This document shows, piece after piece, positions 57,010-64,000 of a stretch of 64,000 bases of DNA. The notes beneath the pieces were generated by a model, which ran no database searches, had not been told where the DNA came from, and saw only the letters and a list, made by a program, of their open reading frames with translations. The stretch spans positions 386,790 to 450,789 of the forward strand of contig JAGIBK010000005.1 in assembly GCA_017744355.1 (NCBI GenBank), read 5' to 3'. How positions within the stretch are numbered: position 1 is the first letter of the stretch; every line of letters starts with the position of its first letter. The stretch is from a bacterium (GTDB taxonomy: Bacteria; Cyanobacteriota; Sericytochromatia; S15B-MN24; UBA4093). Both the position numbers and the translations under genes were made by a program.

Positions 57010-60000
57010 ATGCACATCGTCTCGGTCGAACTGGAGAACATCAAGCGGTACACCCACGACCGCTTCGAGTTCATGCTGGGCACCAACGCCATCTCGGGAC
57101 CCAATGGAGCGGGCAAGTCCACCATCCTGGAGGCCATCGGCTTCACCCTGTTCGATAGTCTTCCCTATAAGAAGGAGGATTTCCTGCGCCGGGGGGCCAC
57201 GACGGGCACCGTGCGGGTGACCTTCGAGTCCGGGGTGGACGAGCGCGAGTACACGGTCGTCCGCAACACCAAGTCCACCTACTACGTCTTCGACCCCGCC
57301 ACCAAGACCCGCGTGGCCGAGCAGAAAACGGACGTGCTCGCCTGGCTGCGCCAGCACCTGGGGGTGGCGCCCGATACCGACCTGGACGAGTTCTTCCGCA
57401 CGACCATCGGTGTGCCGCAGGGGACCTTCACCGCGATCTTCATGGACACGGCCACGCGCCGCAAGGCCGTCTTCGATCGGATCCTGCGGGTCGAGGAGTA
57501 CCGCCAGTCCTCGGACGCGCTCAAGGAGACGCAGCAGCACTTCCAGGCACGGATCCACGAGGCCGACCAGGAGCTTGCGAGCTACCAGGGGCGCCTCCTG
57601 CGCATGCCGGACCTGGAGGTGCAGCAGGCGCAGCTCGAGACCGAGCGCCGCTCGACCGAAGAGCGCCTCGAACGCGCCAAGAAGGAGCTCATGCTCTGGC
57701 AGGGGCGCCTCGCCGAGATGGACGCGCTGGAGAAGGCGATCGCCCAGGACCGACGCGATCTGGAGGCCCTCGGCACCAAGCGCGAGTACGCCGCCAAGGA
57801 GCGTGACGCGGCCCAGGCCCGCTTCGAAGAGGCCGAGCGCGCCCAGGCCGAGCGCCAGGTCCTCGAAGCGGATCACCAGGCCTACCAGGCGGCGGAGAAG
57901 GACCTCATCACCCTCCAGGCGGATCTTGCGGCCCGTGACGCCCTGCGCACCGAGCGCGCCGCCCTGCAGCGTCGGCTGGACGAGGCCACCTTCGCCACCC
58001 AGACCCTCAAAGCGCAGCTCGCTGCCCTTGCGAAGGACGCCGAGGCCCGCGAGGCCCTGCTGCCTCAGGTCGAGGCCCAGGCGAAGCACGAGGCGACCCT
58101 TGCAGCGCTCAAGGCGCGCCTGGCCGAAATCAAGGCGAGCGCGGAGCGCCTTTCGCGCACGCGCGCCGAGCACCAGACCTGGGCCGAGCGGCTCGAAAAG
58201 CTCAAAGCCGAGCTGGATGCGCTCGATGCGCTTCGGGATGCCCCGGCGCGCGTGGAGCAGCTTTCGGCTGCCCTGAAGGAGCAAGAGGCGGCACTCGCGG
58301 CGTATCAAGAGGCGGAGCTGAAGCGCAAGGAGCGCGAGAGCCGCCGCAAGCTCCTCGACGAGGCCGCCGCCAAGGAGCGCCGCGCCGTCACGGCCCACGC
58401 CGCGACCTTGGCCGGCCTGGAGCCGTTGCGCAAGGTCGCTTCCGAGCTCGATGCCTTGACCGAGCAGGGCCAGGCCCTCAGGGATCGTCTGGCCGTGGTC
58501 GAGGCGGAGCTTGCCCGCGATCGCAAGGCCTCCACCCAGTTTCAGGCCGGAAACCTTTGCCCCATCCTCAACGTGGGCTGTCCTATCCTGGAGGGCCAAT
58601 CCCCCGAGGATTACTACCGGGGCCTCATCACGGAGGGCGAGGCCAAGGCCAAGGCCCTCAACGACGAGCTGCTGGCCCTGCGCAAGCGCTGGAAGGTGGC
58701 GAGCGATGCGAGCAAGCAGGTTGCGACGCTCGACGGCATCCGCCTCCAGCACGACGAGGCCAAGGCGGCCCTCGCCAAGCACGAGGCGGCTCTCGAAGCG
58801 CTTGTGGCCGAGGAGGCCGCCGCCCCTGCCGCTCCTGGCGAGCGGGAGCGCCTGGCGCAGGCCATTGCTGCCAGCCGCGAGGCCTTGACCAAGGCCCAGG
58901 CCGAGGCGGCCCGCTACGCGCAGCGCGAGGGCCTCGCCGCCCAGCGCGACGCGGTGACCAAGGAGCAAGCCGGGCGCGTCGCGGCCATCGCGGTCGACGA
59001 GCAGGTGGTCGGAGCGCAGGCAGAGCTTTTGAGCCAGCTCGAGGCCGTCGAGCAGGAGCTTGCGCGCCTGGGAGATCCCCGCTCGCGCGAGATGGCCCTC
59101 GCCCGGGCGATCTCCGAGCGCCCCCGCCTCGAAGCCGAGCATGCCAAGCAGACGGCGATCGCCAAGGACGAGGCCGCAGCCCTTAAGATCTTGGACGAGC
59201 GTCTGGCCCCTTTTGCCGCCCTCGATGATCGCTTGCAGCAGGCCGCTGCGCGGAAGAAGGCCGCCGAGCCCGGCTACCTGCGCTACCTGGCCGTGGCCGG
59301 GATCGCCGACGAGCTGGCTCCGCGCAGCCAGGCGCGCGCCGAGGCGATCGCACGGTATGAGGCGCTCGAAAAGGAGCTTGCGACACTTTCGGCCCAGGCC
59401 CGCGAGCGGAGCGGAGCGTACCAGGCTGATGAGCATTCGAGCCTGCGCGAGCGGGTCGAGGGCCTCAAGGCCGAGACCATCCGATTCGAGCAGGCGGTGG
59501 GTTTCCTCTCGCAGCAGCTGGAGCGCACGCGGCAGGAGATGGCCGACCTGCGCCGGGTCCAAGAGGAAATGAAGGATGCGATCGCTGCGCGCGAGCGCCT
59601 GGTGGCGCACACGTCCTTCGTCGAGTTCGCCCGCTCCACCCTCAAGGAAGCCGGCCCCTACATCACCGAGGCCTACCTCATGAACATCTCGCTGGAGGCC
59701 GATCGCCTCTTCCGCGAGATCACGGGCCACCACCACGTCCACCTGAGCTGGAGCAACGACTACGAGATCCTGCTCGAGGAAGAAGGACGCCCTCGCCCCT
59801 TCAATAACCTCTCGGGGGGCGAGCAGATGGCCGCGGCCCTCTCGGTTCGCCTGGCGCTCCTCAAGGAGACCTCCAGCGTGGACATGGCCTTCTTCGACGA
59901 GCCGACCACCAACATGGACGAGAGCCGGCGCAGCAACCTCGCGCACCAGATAGGCGAGATCCGGGCCTTCAAGCAGCTCTTCGTGATCAGCCACGACGAT

Positions 60001-60048
60001 ACCTTCGAGCAGTGGACCGATCACGTGGTCCGGGTGGCCGGCCGATAG
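57010..60048 (+). CDS. sbcC: SbcC/Rad50-type SMC ATPase with altered zinc hook
   Basis: 1012 residues. N-terminal Walker A ISGPNGAGKSTILEAIGFTLF, Q-loop region TIGVPQGTF, two long Ala/Glu/Arg-rich coiled coils, and a C-terminal signature NNLSGGEQMAAALSVRLAL with Walker B MAFFDEPTTNMDE and H-loop VISHDDTF. The turn in the middle reads CPILNVGC (Cys517 to Cys524) instead of the C-x2-C zinc hook, so the two cysteines are six residues apart. It tethers DNA ends with SbcD. The gene ends the operon; no clear terminator follows in the next 30 bp. Confidence 0.95.
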   Translation: MHIVSVELENIKRYTHDRFEFMLGTNAISGPNGAGKSTILEAIGFTLFDSLPYKKEDFLRRGATTGTVRVTFESGVDEREYTVVRNTKSTYYVFDPATKTRVAEQKTDVLAWLRQHLGVAPDTDLDEFFRTTIGVPQGTFTAIFMDTATRRKAVFDRILRVEEYRQSSDALKETQQHFQARIHEADQELASYQGRLLRMPDLEVQQAQLETERRSTEERLERAKKELMLWQGRLAEMDALEKAIAQDRRDLEALGTKREYAAKERDAAQARFEEAERAQAERQVLEADHQAYQAAEKDLITLQADLAARDALRTERAALQRRLDEATFATQTLKAQLAALAKDAEAREALLPQVEAQAKHEATLAALKARLAEIKASAERLSRTRAEHQTWAERLEKLKAELDALDALRDAPARVEQLSAALKEQEAALAAYQEAELKRKERESRRKLLDEAAAKERRAVTAHAATLAGLEPLRKVASELDALTEQGQALRDRLAVVEAELARDRKASTQFQAGNLCPILNVGCPILEGQSPEDYYRGLITEGEAKAKALNDELLALRKRWKVASDASKQVATLDGIRLQHDEAKAALAKHEAALEALVAEEAAAPAAPGERERLAQAIAASREALTKAQAEAARYAQREGLAAQRDAVTKEQAGRVAAIAVDEQVVGAQAELLSQLEAVEQELARLGDPRSREMALARAISERPRLEAEHAKQTAIAKDEAAALKILDERLAPFAALDDRLQQAAARKKAAEPGYLRYLAVAGIADELAPRSQARAEAIARYEALEKELATLSAQARERSGAYQADEHSSLRERVEGLKAETIRFEQAVGFLSQQLERTRQEMADLRRVQEEMKDAIAARERLVAHTSFVEFARSTLKEAGPYITEAYLMNISLEADRLFREITGHHHVHLSWSNDYEILLEEEGRPRPFNNLSGGEQMAAALSVRLALLKETSSVDMAFFDEPTTNMDESRRSNLAHQIGEIRAFKQLFVISHDDTFEQWTDHVVRVAGR

Positions 60049-60082
60049 CAGTCGACCGAGCCGAAACCGGCCCCATCCCGCC

Positions 60083-60098
60083 TGTGACCTTGCTCACC
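60083..60098 (+). promoter_or_regulatory. CRP-type box upstream of lipoprotein paralogue 1
   Basis: TGTGA-CCTTGC-TCACC. Matches the CRP consensus TGTGA-N6-TCACA at 9 of 10 fixed bases. It lies 40 bp before the conserved leader element and at the same place relative to it as the box at 61033. The whole gap 60049-60393 holds this box, a CCCGATAA motif (60100), the leader element, and the ribosome-binding region. Confidence 0.55.
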
Positions 60099-60137
60099 CC
60101 CCGATAACCGCCGCTTCCTGGGAGAAACGGGTTCCGA

Positions 60138-60251
60138 GCGGCTTTCAGGGGTCATGATCGAGCAAGCGCAAAGCGTCTGGCGACAGCCCCCCTTGGGCGA
60201 AACGCACGTACGGGTCCTTGGTCTTCCCGTGCTAAAAAAGGGGCATCGAAG
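60138..60251 (+). promoter_or_regulatory. Conserved 114-nt leader element, copy 1
   Basis: Aligns without gaps to 61088-61201, about 97 of 114 bases identical by hand count. Proposed pairings: GCGT (60173-60176) with ACGC (60202-60205) enclosing CTG-GCGA-CAG (60177-60186, a GNRA-type loop) and GCCC/GGGC; then GTACGGG (60208-60214) with CCCGTGC (60226-60232), followed by TAAAAAA. Ends about 140 bp before the start codon. Not a riboswitch class I recognise. Confidence 0.6.
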
Positions 60252-60393
60252 TTCACCACCGGTCCACGAAATCAAATGACCCGATTCCTAAACGGTATTC
60301 CTCTCAAAGAACGCATTTTCTACGCTGCGAAACGTGCCGGTGGTTTTCGCCCCGCCTCAACCGGAGCGAATGAGAAGGAAGGATGGGAACGGT

Positions 60394-60918
60394 ATGCGCG
60401 TGAACCACTTCAACGGTCTTCTCGTCGGTCTTGCCCTCGCTCTCGTTGCCAGCGGCTGTAGCACCGCGCCCACCGCGGCCCCGGCCAATCCGGCCCCCGT
60501 GGTCCACCCGGTCCAGCAGCTCGAGCCCGCCGGTGGCGCGGCGCCGGTGGCCCCGGCTCCCCTCGCGGTCAATCCCTGTAACCCCTGTGACGGCATCGGG
60601 GGCTATGGCCCCTACGCTGGGGCGCCGTACTATCCCTACACGGGGCTTCCTCTTCCGGGCTTGAGCGTCGGTTTTGTTGATACCTTCTTTGACCCCTTCT
60701 TCGTGAACGACGTCGTCGTCCAGGACAACGTCCGGCCCGACAACGTCATCCGGGACAGCAGCATCAACATCACCGGGGACAACAACACGGTGATCATCAA
60801 GCAGGGCGGCCGCCGCGGCGGGCGCATCGACGGGCTTGACGTGAACATCGACGGCGACGGCAACGTCGTCAAGGTCAAGCAGGGCGGCGATCGCAAGAAG
60901 AACGACAAGCACGCCTAA
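60394..60918 (+). CDS. Lipoprotein paralogue 1 with PCNPCDG motif
   Basis: 174 residues from the ATG at 60394 (AAGGAAGGATGGG upstream, identical in paralogue 2). Signal peptide with lipobox VASGC. A Pro/Ala linker leads to NPCNPCDGIGGYGPY, a Cys pair shared by all three paralogues. FFDPFFVNDVVVQDNVRPDNVIRD precedes two repeats, INITGDNNTVIIKQGG and VNIDGDGNVVKVKQGG, which look like DUF3060 or curli-like beta-arch units. Probably a surface protein. First of three tandem genes. Confidence 0.72.
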   Translation: MRVNHFNGLLVGLALALVASGCSTAPTAAPANPAPVVHPVQQLEPAGGAAPVAPAPLAVNPCNPCDGIGGYGPYAGAPYYPYTGLPLPGLSVGFVDTFFDPFFVNDVVVQDNVRPDNVIRDSSINITGDNNTVIIKQGGRRGGRIDGLDVNIDGDGNVVKVKQGGDRKKNDKHA

Positions 60919-61032
60919 GCTGCCGCATCAGCTGTCTCGTCGCACAGCGCCGGGGGAGGACACGAGTCCTCCCCCGGCGCTGCTTTATCGAGCAAGGGAT
61001 GAAAACGCCCGTCAAGCTGCCCTGGATCCAGG

Positions 61033-61048
61033 TGTGAGCTTCATCACG
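61033..61048 (+). promoter_or_regulatory. CRP-type box upstream of lipoprotein paralogue 2
   Basis: TGTGA-GCTTCA-TCACG. Same 5-6-4 layout and the same distance to the leader element as at 60083, while bases between are poorly conserved. The gap 60919-61346 holds this box, the second leader element, a possible hairpin just past paralogue 1 (CCCCCGGCGC region at 60950-60980), and the ribosome-binding site. Confidence 0.55.
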
Positions 61049-61087
61049 TCCCTAAAACGGATGCTTCTTCGGAGAAGTGGGCGTAGG

Positions 61088-61201
61088 GCGGCTTTCAGGG
61101 GGCAGGATCGAGCAAGCGTAAAGCGTCTGGCGACAGCCCCGCTTAGGCGAAACGCACGTATGGGTCCTATGCTCTTCCGTGTTAAAAATTGACCATCGAA
61201 G
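61088..61201 (+). promoter_or_regulatory. Conserved 114-nt leader element, copy 2
   Basis: Same pairings as copy 1, shifted by exactly 950 bp: GNRA-type hairpin at 61127-61136, and GTATGGG (61158-61164) with TCCGTGT (61176-61182). Base changes keep the last stem, turning C-G pairs into U-G and G-C into G-U. Followed by TTAAAAA. Confidence 0.6.
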
Positions 61202-61346
61202 AATTGATGACCGGCTCATACGGGTGCCTCTTCCCACAGATTGAAACGACTTCCTCTTAAATCTCTCGGATTTCACCTCGAGAAAGAGAGTCGGTGATCT
61301 CGCCCCAGGTCAACCGGGGCGCACGAAAAGGAAGGATGGGAACGGA

Positions 61347-61859
61347 ATGCGCATGAACCACCTCAACGGCCTTCTGCTCGGTCTTACTTTCACCTTCATC
61401 ACCAGCGGCTGCAGCACCGCGCCCACCGCAGCCCCGGCCGCCCCGGCCCCGGTCCAACCGATCCAGCAGGTCGAACCCACCGGTGGCGCAGCCCCGGTGC
61501 CCCCCGCCCCCCTCGCCGCCGCTCCCTGCAACCCCTGCGACGGCTTCGGTGGCTATGGCCCCTACGGCGCTCCTTACGGCCCCTATGGCGCTCCTTACGG
61601 GCCCTACGGTCTCGGCGTCAGCACCGTCTTCTTCGACCCCTTCGCCTTCAACTCGGTGGTCTTCGACACGGTCGTCGTGAACGACAGGGAGCGTCCCCGT
61701 AACGTCATCCGCGACACCACCGTCGACATCGCCGGCAGCGGCAACCAGGTCGTCATCAAGCAGGGTGCCCACGGTGGTAGCCGGATCGACACCCTCGACA
61801 TCGCGATTAGCGGCGACGGCAACTCGGTCAAGATCAATCAGGGGGGGCGCCGTCGTTAG
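61347..61859 (+). CDS. Lipoprotein paralogue 2 with PCNPCDG motif
   Basis: 170 residues. Lipobox FITSGC, then the same Pro/Ala linker, APCNPCDGFGGYGPYG, and three tandem GPYGAPY units. FFDPFAFNSVVFDTVVVNDRERPRNVIRD and two repeats (VDIAGSGNQVVIKQGA, IAISGDGNSVKINQGG) match paralogue 1. Start ATG has the conserved AAGGAAGGATGGG site. The upstream leader and CRP-like box are duplicated too, so the duplication included the promoter. Confidence 0.72.
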   Translation: MRMNHLNGLLLGLTFTFITSGCSTAPTAAPAAPAPVQPIQQVEPTGGAAPVPPAPLAAAPCNPCDGFGGYGPYGAPYGPYGAPYGPYGLGVSTVFFDPFAFNSVVFDTVVVNDRERPRNVIRDTTVDIAGSGNQVVIKQGAHGGSRIDTLDIAISGDGNSVKINQGGRRR

Positions 61860-61910
61860 CCCCCGACCCATTGTGACGAGGCGCGCCTCCACGAGAGAAG
61901 GGAAGACTGA

Positions 61911-62507
61911 ATGCGCATGAACGCTACTTACGGGTTCCTGATCGGCCTCACGGCCACGATGGTCACGGTCGGGGGGTGCAGCACTCCCGCCCCCACGGCG
62001 CCGAGCGAGCCCGAGCCGGTTGCCCCGGCTCCGATCCAGCCGAACGGTGGGCAGCCCATGCAGCAGGTGGCGCCGCCGCCCGCGCCGGAGCCCTGCCCTC
62101 AGCCCATCCCCCCGATGCCGCTCGCGACCAATCCCTGTAATCCCTGTGACGGTATCGGCGCTTACGGCCCCGGCGGTATCGGTCCCTGGGGCGGCGGCAT
62201 CGGGCCCTGGGGGGGCGTTGGCCCCTGGGGCTGGGACTATCCCTTCTTTGGGAACGCCATCCCCTTCTTCTTCAACGACACGGTCGTGGTCTTCGACGAT
62301 GACGATCGCAAGGGACACGGTCGCGGTCGGGGCAAGGGCCATCACGGTGGCCACGGCAACGGCAATGGCGGTCACTGGAACGGCAACGGTAATGGCAACG
62401 GCGGCGGTCACTGGAACGGCAACGGTAATGGCAACGGCGGCGGTCGGCCGGGCCGTGGCGAGGGCCGCGGGGGCGGTCGCAGCGAAGGGCGTGGCGGACG
62501 TCGCTAG
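61911..62507 (+). CDS. Lipoprotein paralogue 3, Gly/Asn/His-rich
   Basis: 198 residues from the ATG at 61911. Lipobox TVGGC, then Pro-rich linker and NPCNPCDGIGAYGPGG as in the other two. The FFNDTVVVFDDDDRKG segment matches, but the beta repeats are replaced by a GHGNGNGGHWNGNGNGNGG low-complexity tail with two exact 36-bp DNA repeats and a Gly-Arg end. It has no leader element or CRP-like box of its own, so it may be read from the paralogue 2 promoter, 51 bp upstream. Confidence 0.7.
   Translation: MRMNATYGFLIGLTATMVTVGGCSTPAPTAPSEPEPVAPAPIQPNGGQPMQQVAPPPAPEPCPQPIPPMPLATNPCNPCDGIGAYGPGGIGPWGGGIGPWGGVGPWGWDYPFFGNAIPFFFNDTVVVFDDDDRKGHGRGRGKGHHGGHGNGNGGHWNGNGNGNGGGHWNGNGNGNGGGRPGRGEGRGGGRSEGRGGRR
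62370..62441 (+). repeat. Two tandem 36-bp repeats inside lipoprotein 3
   Basis: Copies at 62370-62405 and 62406-62441 each encode GHWNGNGNGNGG. They are identical or nearly so, indicating recent in-frame slippage. Confidence 0.9.
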
Positions 62508-62527
62508 CCTTTCTCGCCTCAAAGCTG

Positions 62528-62560
62528 ACGGGCGCCTTCCCACTGTGGGAAGGCGCCCGT
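62528..62560. terminator. Terminator between convergent genes
   Basis: A 15-bp stem, ACGGGCGCCTTCCCA (62528-62542) with TGGGAAGGCGCCCGT (62546-62560), 3-nt loop. Lies between lipoprotein 3 and the transporter gene; T-tracts are weak. Confidence 0.7.
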
Positions 62561-62565
62561 GGCGC

Positions 62566-64000
62566 TCAGCGCGACAGCCACCAGAGCAGCAGCTGCGCAC
62601 CCAGGATCTTGGCGATCATCGCAAGGGGCATGATCGCTGCGTACGCCCGGTTGGGGGCCTCGGAGCGCGCGCGTTCGTTGGCGAAGGCCAACAGCGCAGG
62701 TTGGGTCTGGCCGCCCGCCATGAGGCCGGCGGCGCTCACCCAGTCCGCCCGGAGCAGGGCCATGGCCCCCCAGAGCAGGATCGCGCTCGAGGCGAGGGTG
62801 GCGATCGCGCCCACCGCAACGAGCTCGGGGCCGTGGGCGCTCAGGGCCGCGGCGAAGTGGCGGCCCGAGCGCAAGCCCACCGCCGCGAAGAACAGCACCA
62901 GGCCCAGCTGGCGAAGCGCGTGGTTGGCCGCGAGCGGCAGGCTCCAGATGATGGGCCCCGTGCGCCCGAGGCGGCCGAGCACCAGGGCGACGAGCAAGGG
63001 GCCGCCGGCGAGCCCCAGCTGGAGCTGCATCCCGCCGGGCAGCGGCACGCGCAGAAGGCCGAGCGCGACGCCCATGAGCGCGCCGATCGAGAGGGAGAGG
63101 AAGTCGGTCTCGCTGATCCCCTTGAACGAGTCCCCGAAGTAGCGCGCGACCGCCGGCATCTGGTCGGTGCGGGCGACCACGCGGAGCCGGTCGCCGCGCT
63201 CGAGCACCGTGTCGTCGGTCGGGACGAAGTCCAGGTCGCCGCGGCGGATCCGGGTGACGATCGCTTCCCAGCGGTTCTCGAGGGCGATGTCGCCGAGCCG
63301 ACGGCCCACCAGGCGTGGGTTGGAGAGGATAATCCGGCGGAAGTCCACCTCGTCGCGGCGGCTCTCGGGACCGGCGGCCCCCTGGGCCTCGGGGCCCAAC
63401 AGGCGCTCGGCCCGGGTCAGCGCGTCCGGACTGCCGACCACGCGCAGGATGTCGCCCGCCTGAAGGACCGTGCCGGCGGTCGCCACCGCCACGTGGTCGC
63501 CTCGCTGCACGCGGCTGACCCGTACGCCCAGATCGTCGAGCGGCGTTGCTTCGAGCACGGTGCCGATCAAGCCCGGGTTGGTGAGGCGGAGGTTACGGGC
63601 GCTGGCGGGCTCGGTCTCTTCGCCGCCGTCGCGCTCCGCCTGCCGGGCCGCTGCTGCCACGTCGATCCGCCGCAGGCGCAAGGTCAACTCCGCCAGGAGG
63701 ATGGGCAGCCCCACGCCCAGCGGATACGCGATTGAGTAGCCGACGGTGGGCAGCACCGCCGAGGGGGTGCCCCGCAGCGCCTCCGAAACGGCTGCGAGCG
63801 CCGGGGTGTTGGTCAAGCTGCCGCAGAACAGGCCCACGGCGAGCGCCGGATCGAGCCCGAAGCGGTGCGCCGCGAGCCAGATGAGGCCCCCCGCGCCGAC
63901 GATGGCGCCGAGCGCGAGCAGCAGGAGGCCCAGGCCTCGTTCTTTCAGGATGCGGAAGAAGCCGGGGCCCGCTTCGAGGCCGATGGCGTACACGAAGAGC
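62566..64000 (-). CDS. AspT/YidE-type transporter with two TrkA-C domains (cut by window edge)
   Basis: At least 478 residues; reading continues upstream of 64000 (LFVYAIGLEAGPGF, an internal motif, opens the visible part), so the N-terminus is missing. The membrane part, about five segments, includes ALAVGLFCGSLTNTPALAAV. Two TrkA-C regulatory domains follow (about GTVLEATPLDDLGVRVSRVQRGDHVAVATAGTVLQAGDILRVVG, and GRRLGDIALENRWEAIVTRIRRGD...TVLERGDRLRVVAR). A second, similar membrane half follows with GLAGGPLLVALVLGRLGRTGP. This duplicated layout is the aspartate:alanine exchanger family. The substrate is not known. Confidence 0.9.
   Translation of the reverse strand, partial: LFVYAIGLEAGPGFFRILKERGLGLLLLALGAIVGAGGLIWLAAHRFGLDPALAVGLFCGSLTNTPALAAVSEALRGTPSAVLPTVGYSIAYPLGVGLPILLAELTLRLRRIDVAAAARQAERDGGEETEPASARNLRLTNPGLIGTVLEATPLDDLGVRVSRVQRGDHVAVATAGTVLQAGDILRVVGSPDALTRAERLLGPEAQGAAGPESRRDEVDFRRIILSNPRLVGRRLGDIALENRWEAIVTRIRRGDLDFVPTDDTVLERGDRLRVVARTDQMPAVARYFGDSFKGISETDFLSLSIGALMGVALGLLRVPLPGGMQLQLGLAGGPLLVALVLGRLGRTGPIIWSLPLAANHALRQLGLVLFFAAVGLRSGRHFAAALSAHGPELVAVGAIATLASSAILLWGAMALLRADWVSAAGLMAGGQTQPALLAFANERARSEAPNRAYAAIMPLAMIAKILGAQLLLWWLSR

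Noticed and set aside
56905-60024. Open frame of over 1000 codons on the minus strand opposite sbcC
   Set aside because: It mirrors the sbcC codons (Leu/Gly/Arg-rich), has no recognisable domain, and sbcC is a firm call.
60138-60251. c-di-GMP-I (GEMM) riboswitch, suggested by GCGCAAAGC and an HD-GYP gene in the window
   Set aside because: The order of conserved blocks does not fit: the GGGCAAACC segment and the second hairpin with tetraloop receptor are missing. A hammerhead ribozyme was also considered because of CGAAAC, but CUGANGA is absent.
60021-61276. Two minus-strand reading frames sharing the pattern CVSPK-x-GCRQTL
   Set aside because: They share similarity only because the underlying DNA is the duplicated 114-nt leader element; codon changes between copies do not look protein-selected and no ribosome-binding site is seen.

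Overview
The window is high-GC bacterial DNA with no rRNA, tRNA, phage, insertion sequence or CRISPR. It encodes both P and L flagellar rings, a type IV pilus secretin and many lipoproteins, so the cell has two membranes. The N-terminal half of the RlpA-like protein carries two copies of a domain that I know from cyanobacterial RlpA proteins. With flagella, type IV pili and no photosynthesis genes in view, this suggests a non-photosynthetic relative of Cyanobacteria (Sericytochromatia-like). That placement is a low-confidence inference. TTG and GTG starts with strong ribosome-binding sites are common.

Layout. 1-3376 (minus): a MalEFG-type sugar importer followed by radA (cut by the left edge). 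3618-7830 (plus): a sensorless histidine kinase, trpC-trpF, an HD-GYP protein and prmA. 7961-9310: RlpA-like cell-wall protein. 9368-11777 (minus): a fibronectin-type lipoprotein, a CRP-type regulator and a CbpA/DnaJ protein, followed by the SRP RNA gene. 12092-16268 (plus): HtrA protease, DinG-like helicase, LysM-GH19 cell-wall hydrolase. 16326-18751 (minus): GH15 glucoamylase-type lipoprotein and a small unknown protein. 18915-30893 (minus): a flagellar cluster transcribed as fliK-like, small gene, flgF, flgG, flgA, flgH, flgI, flgJ, sigma-28-type factor, then flgB, flgC, fliE, fliF, flhA. 31527-39861 (plus): a type IV pilus cluster (pilin, an ABC exporter with a TPR protein, pilD, pilM-N-O-P-Q). 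39907-46141: hydrolase, small unknowns, MucB-like, TonB-like, XRE regulator, lipoprotein, secG. 46155-50115: peptide ABC importer (binding protein and two permeases). 50196-55718: lipoproteins, a TPR protein, a GDPD phosphodiesterase, a DUF4139-type protein, an AEC carrier. 55715-60048: sbcD-sbcC. 60394-62507: three paralogous lipoproteins. 62566-64000: an AspT/YidE-type transporter cut by the right edge.

How parts fit together. The GH15 lipoprotein and the MalEFG-type importer could form a pathway that trims and imports alpha-glucans. The CRP-type regulator keeps the R-E-x-x-x-R recognition residues of E. coli CRP. The window holds three TGTGA-N6-TCAC boxes, one at rlpA and one upstream of each of the first two paralogous lipoproteins, so a local regulon is plausible.

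The least explained features are: (i) a 114-nt leader element present twice, without gaps, downstream of the CRP-like boxes of the lipoprotein genes; (ii) a 78-80-nt structured repeat present twice directly behind stop codons, with a compensatory base change; (iii) a FliF whose C-terminus looks like the middle domain of FliG; (iv) a DinG-like helicase with serine at the fourth iron-sulphur cysteine position; (v) an SbcC whose hook reads C-x6-C instead of C-x2-C.
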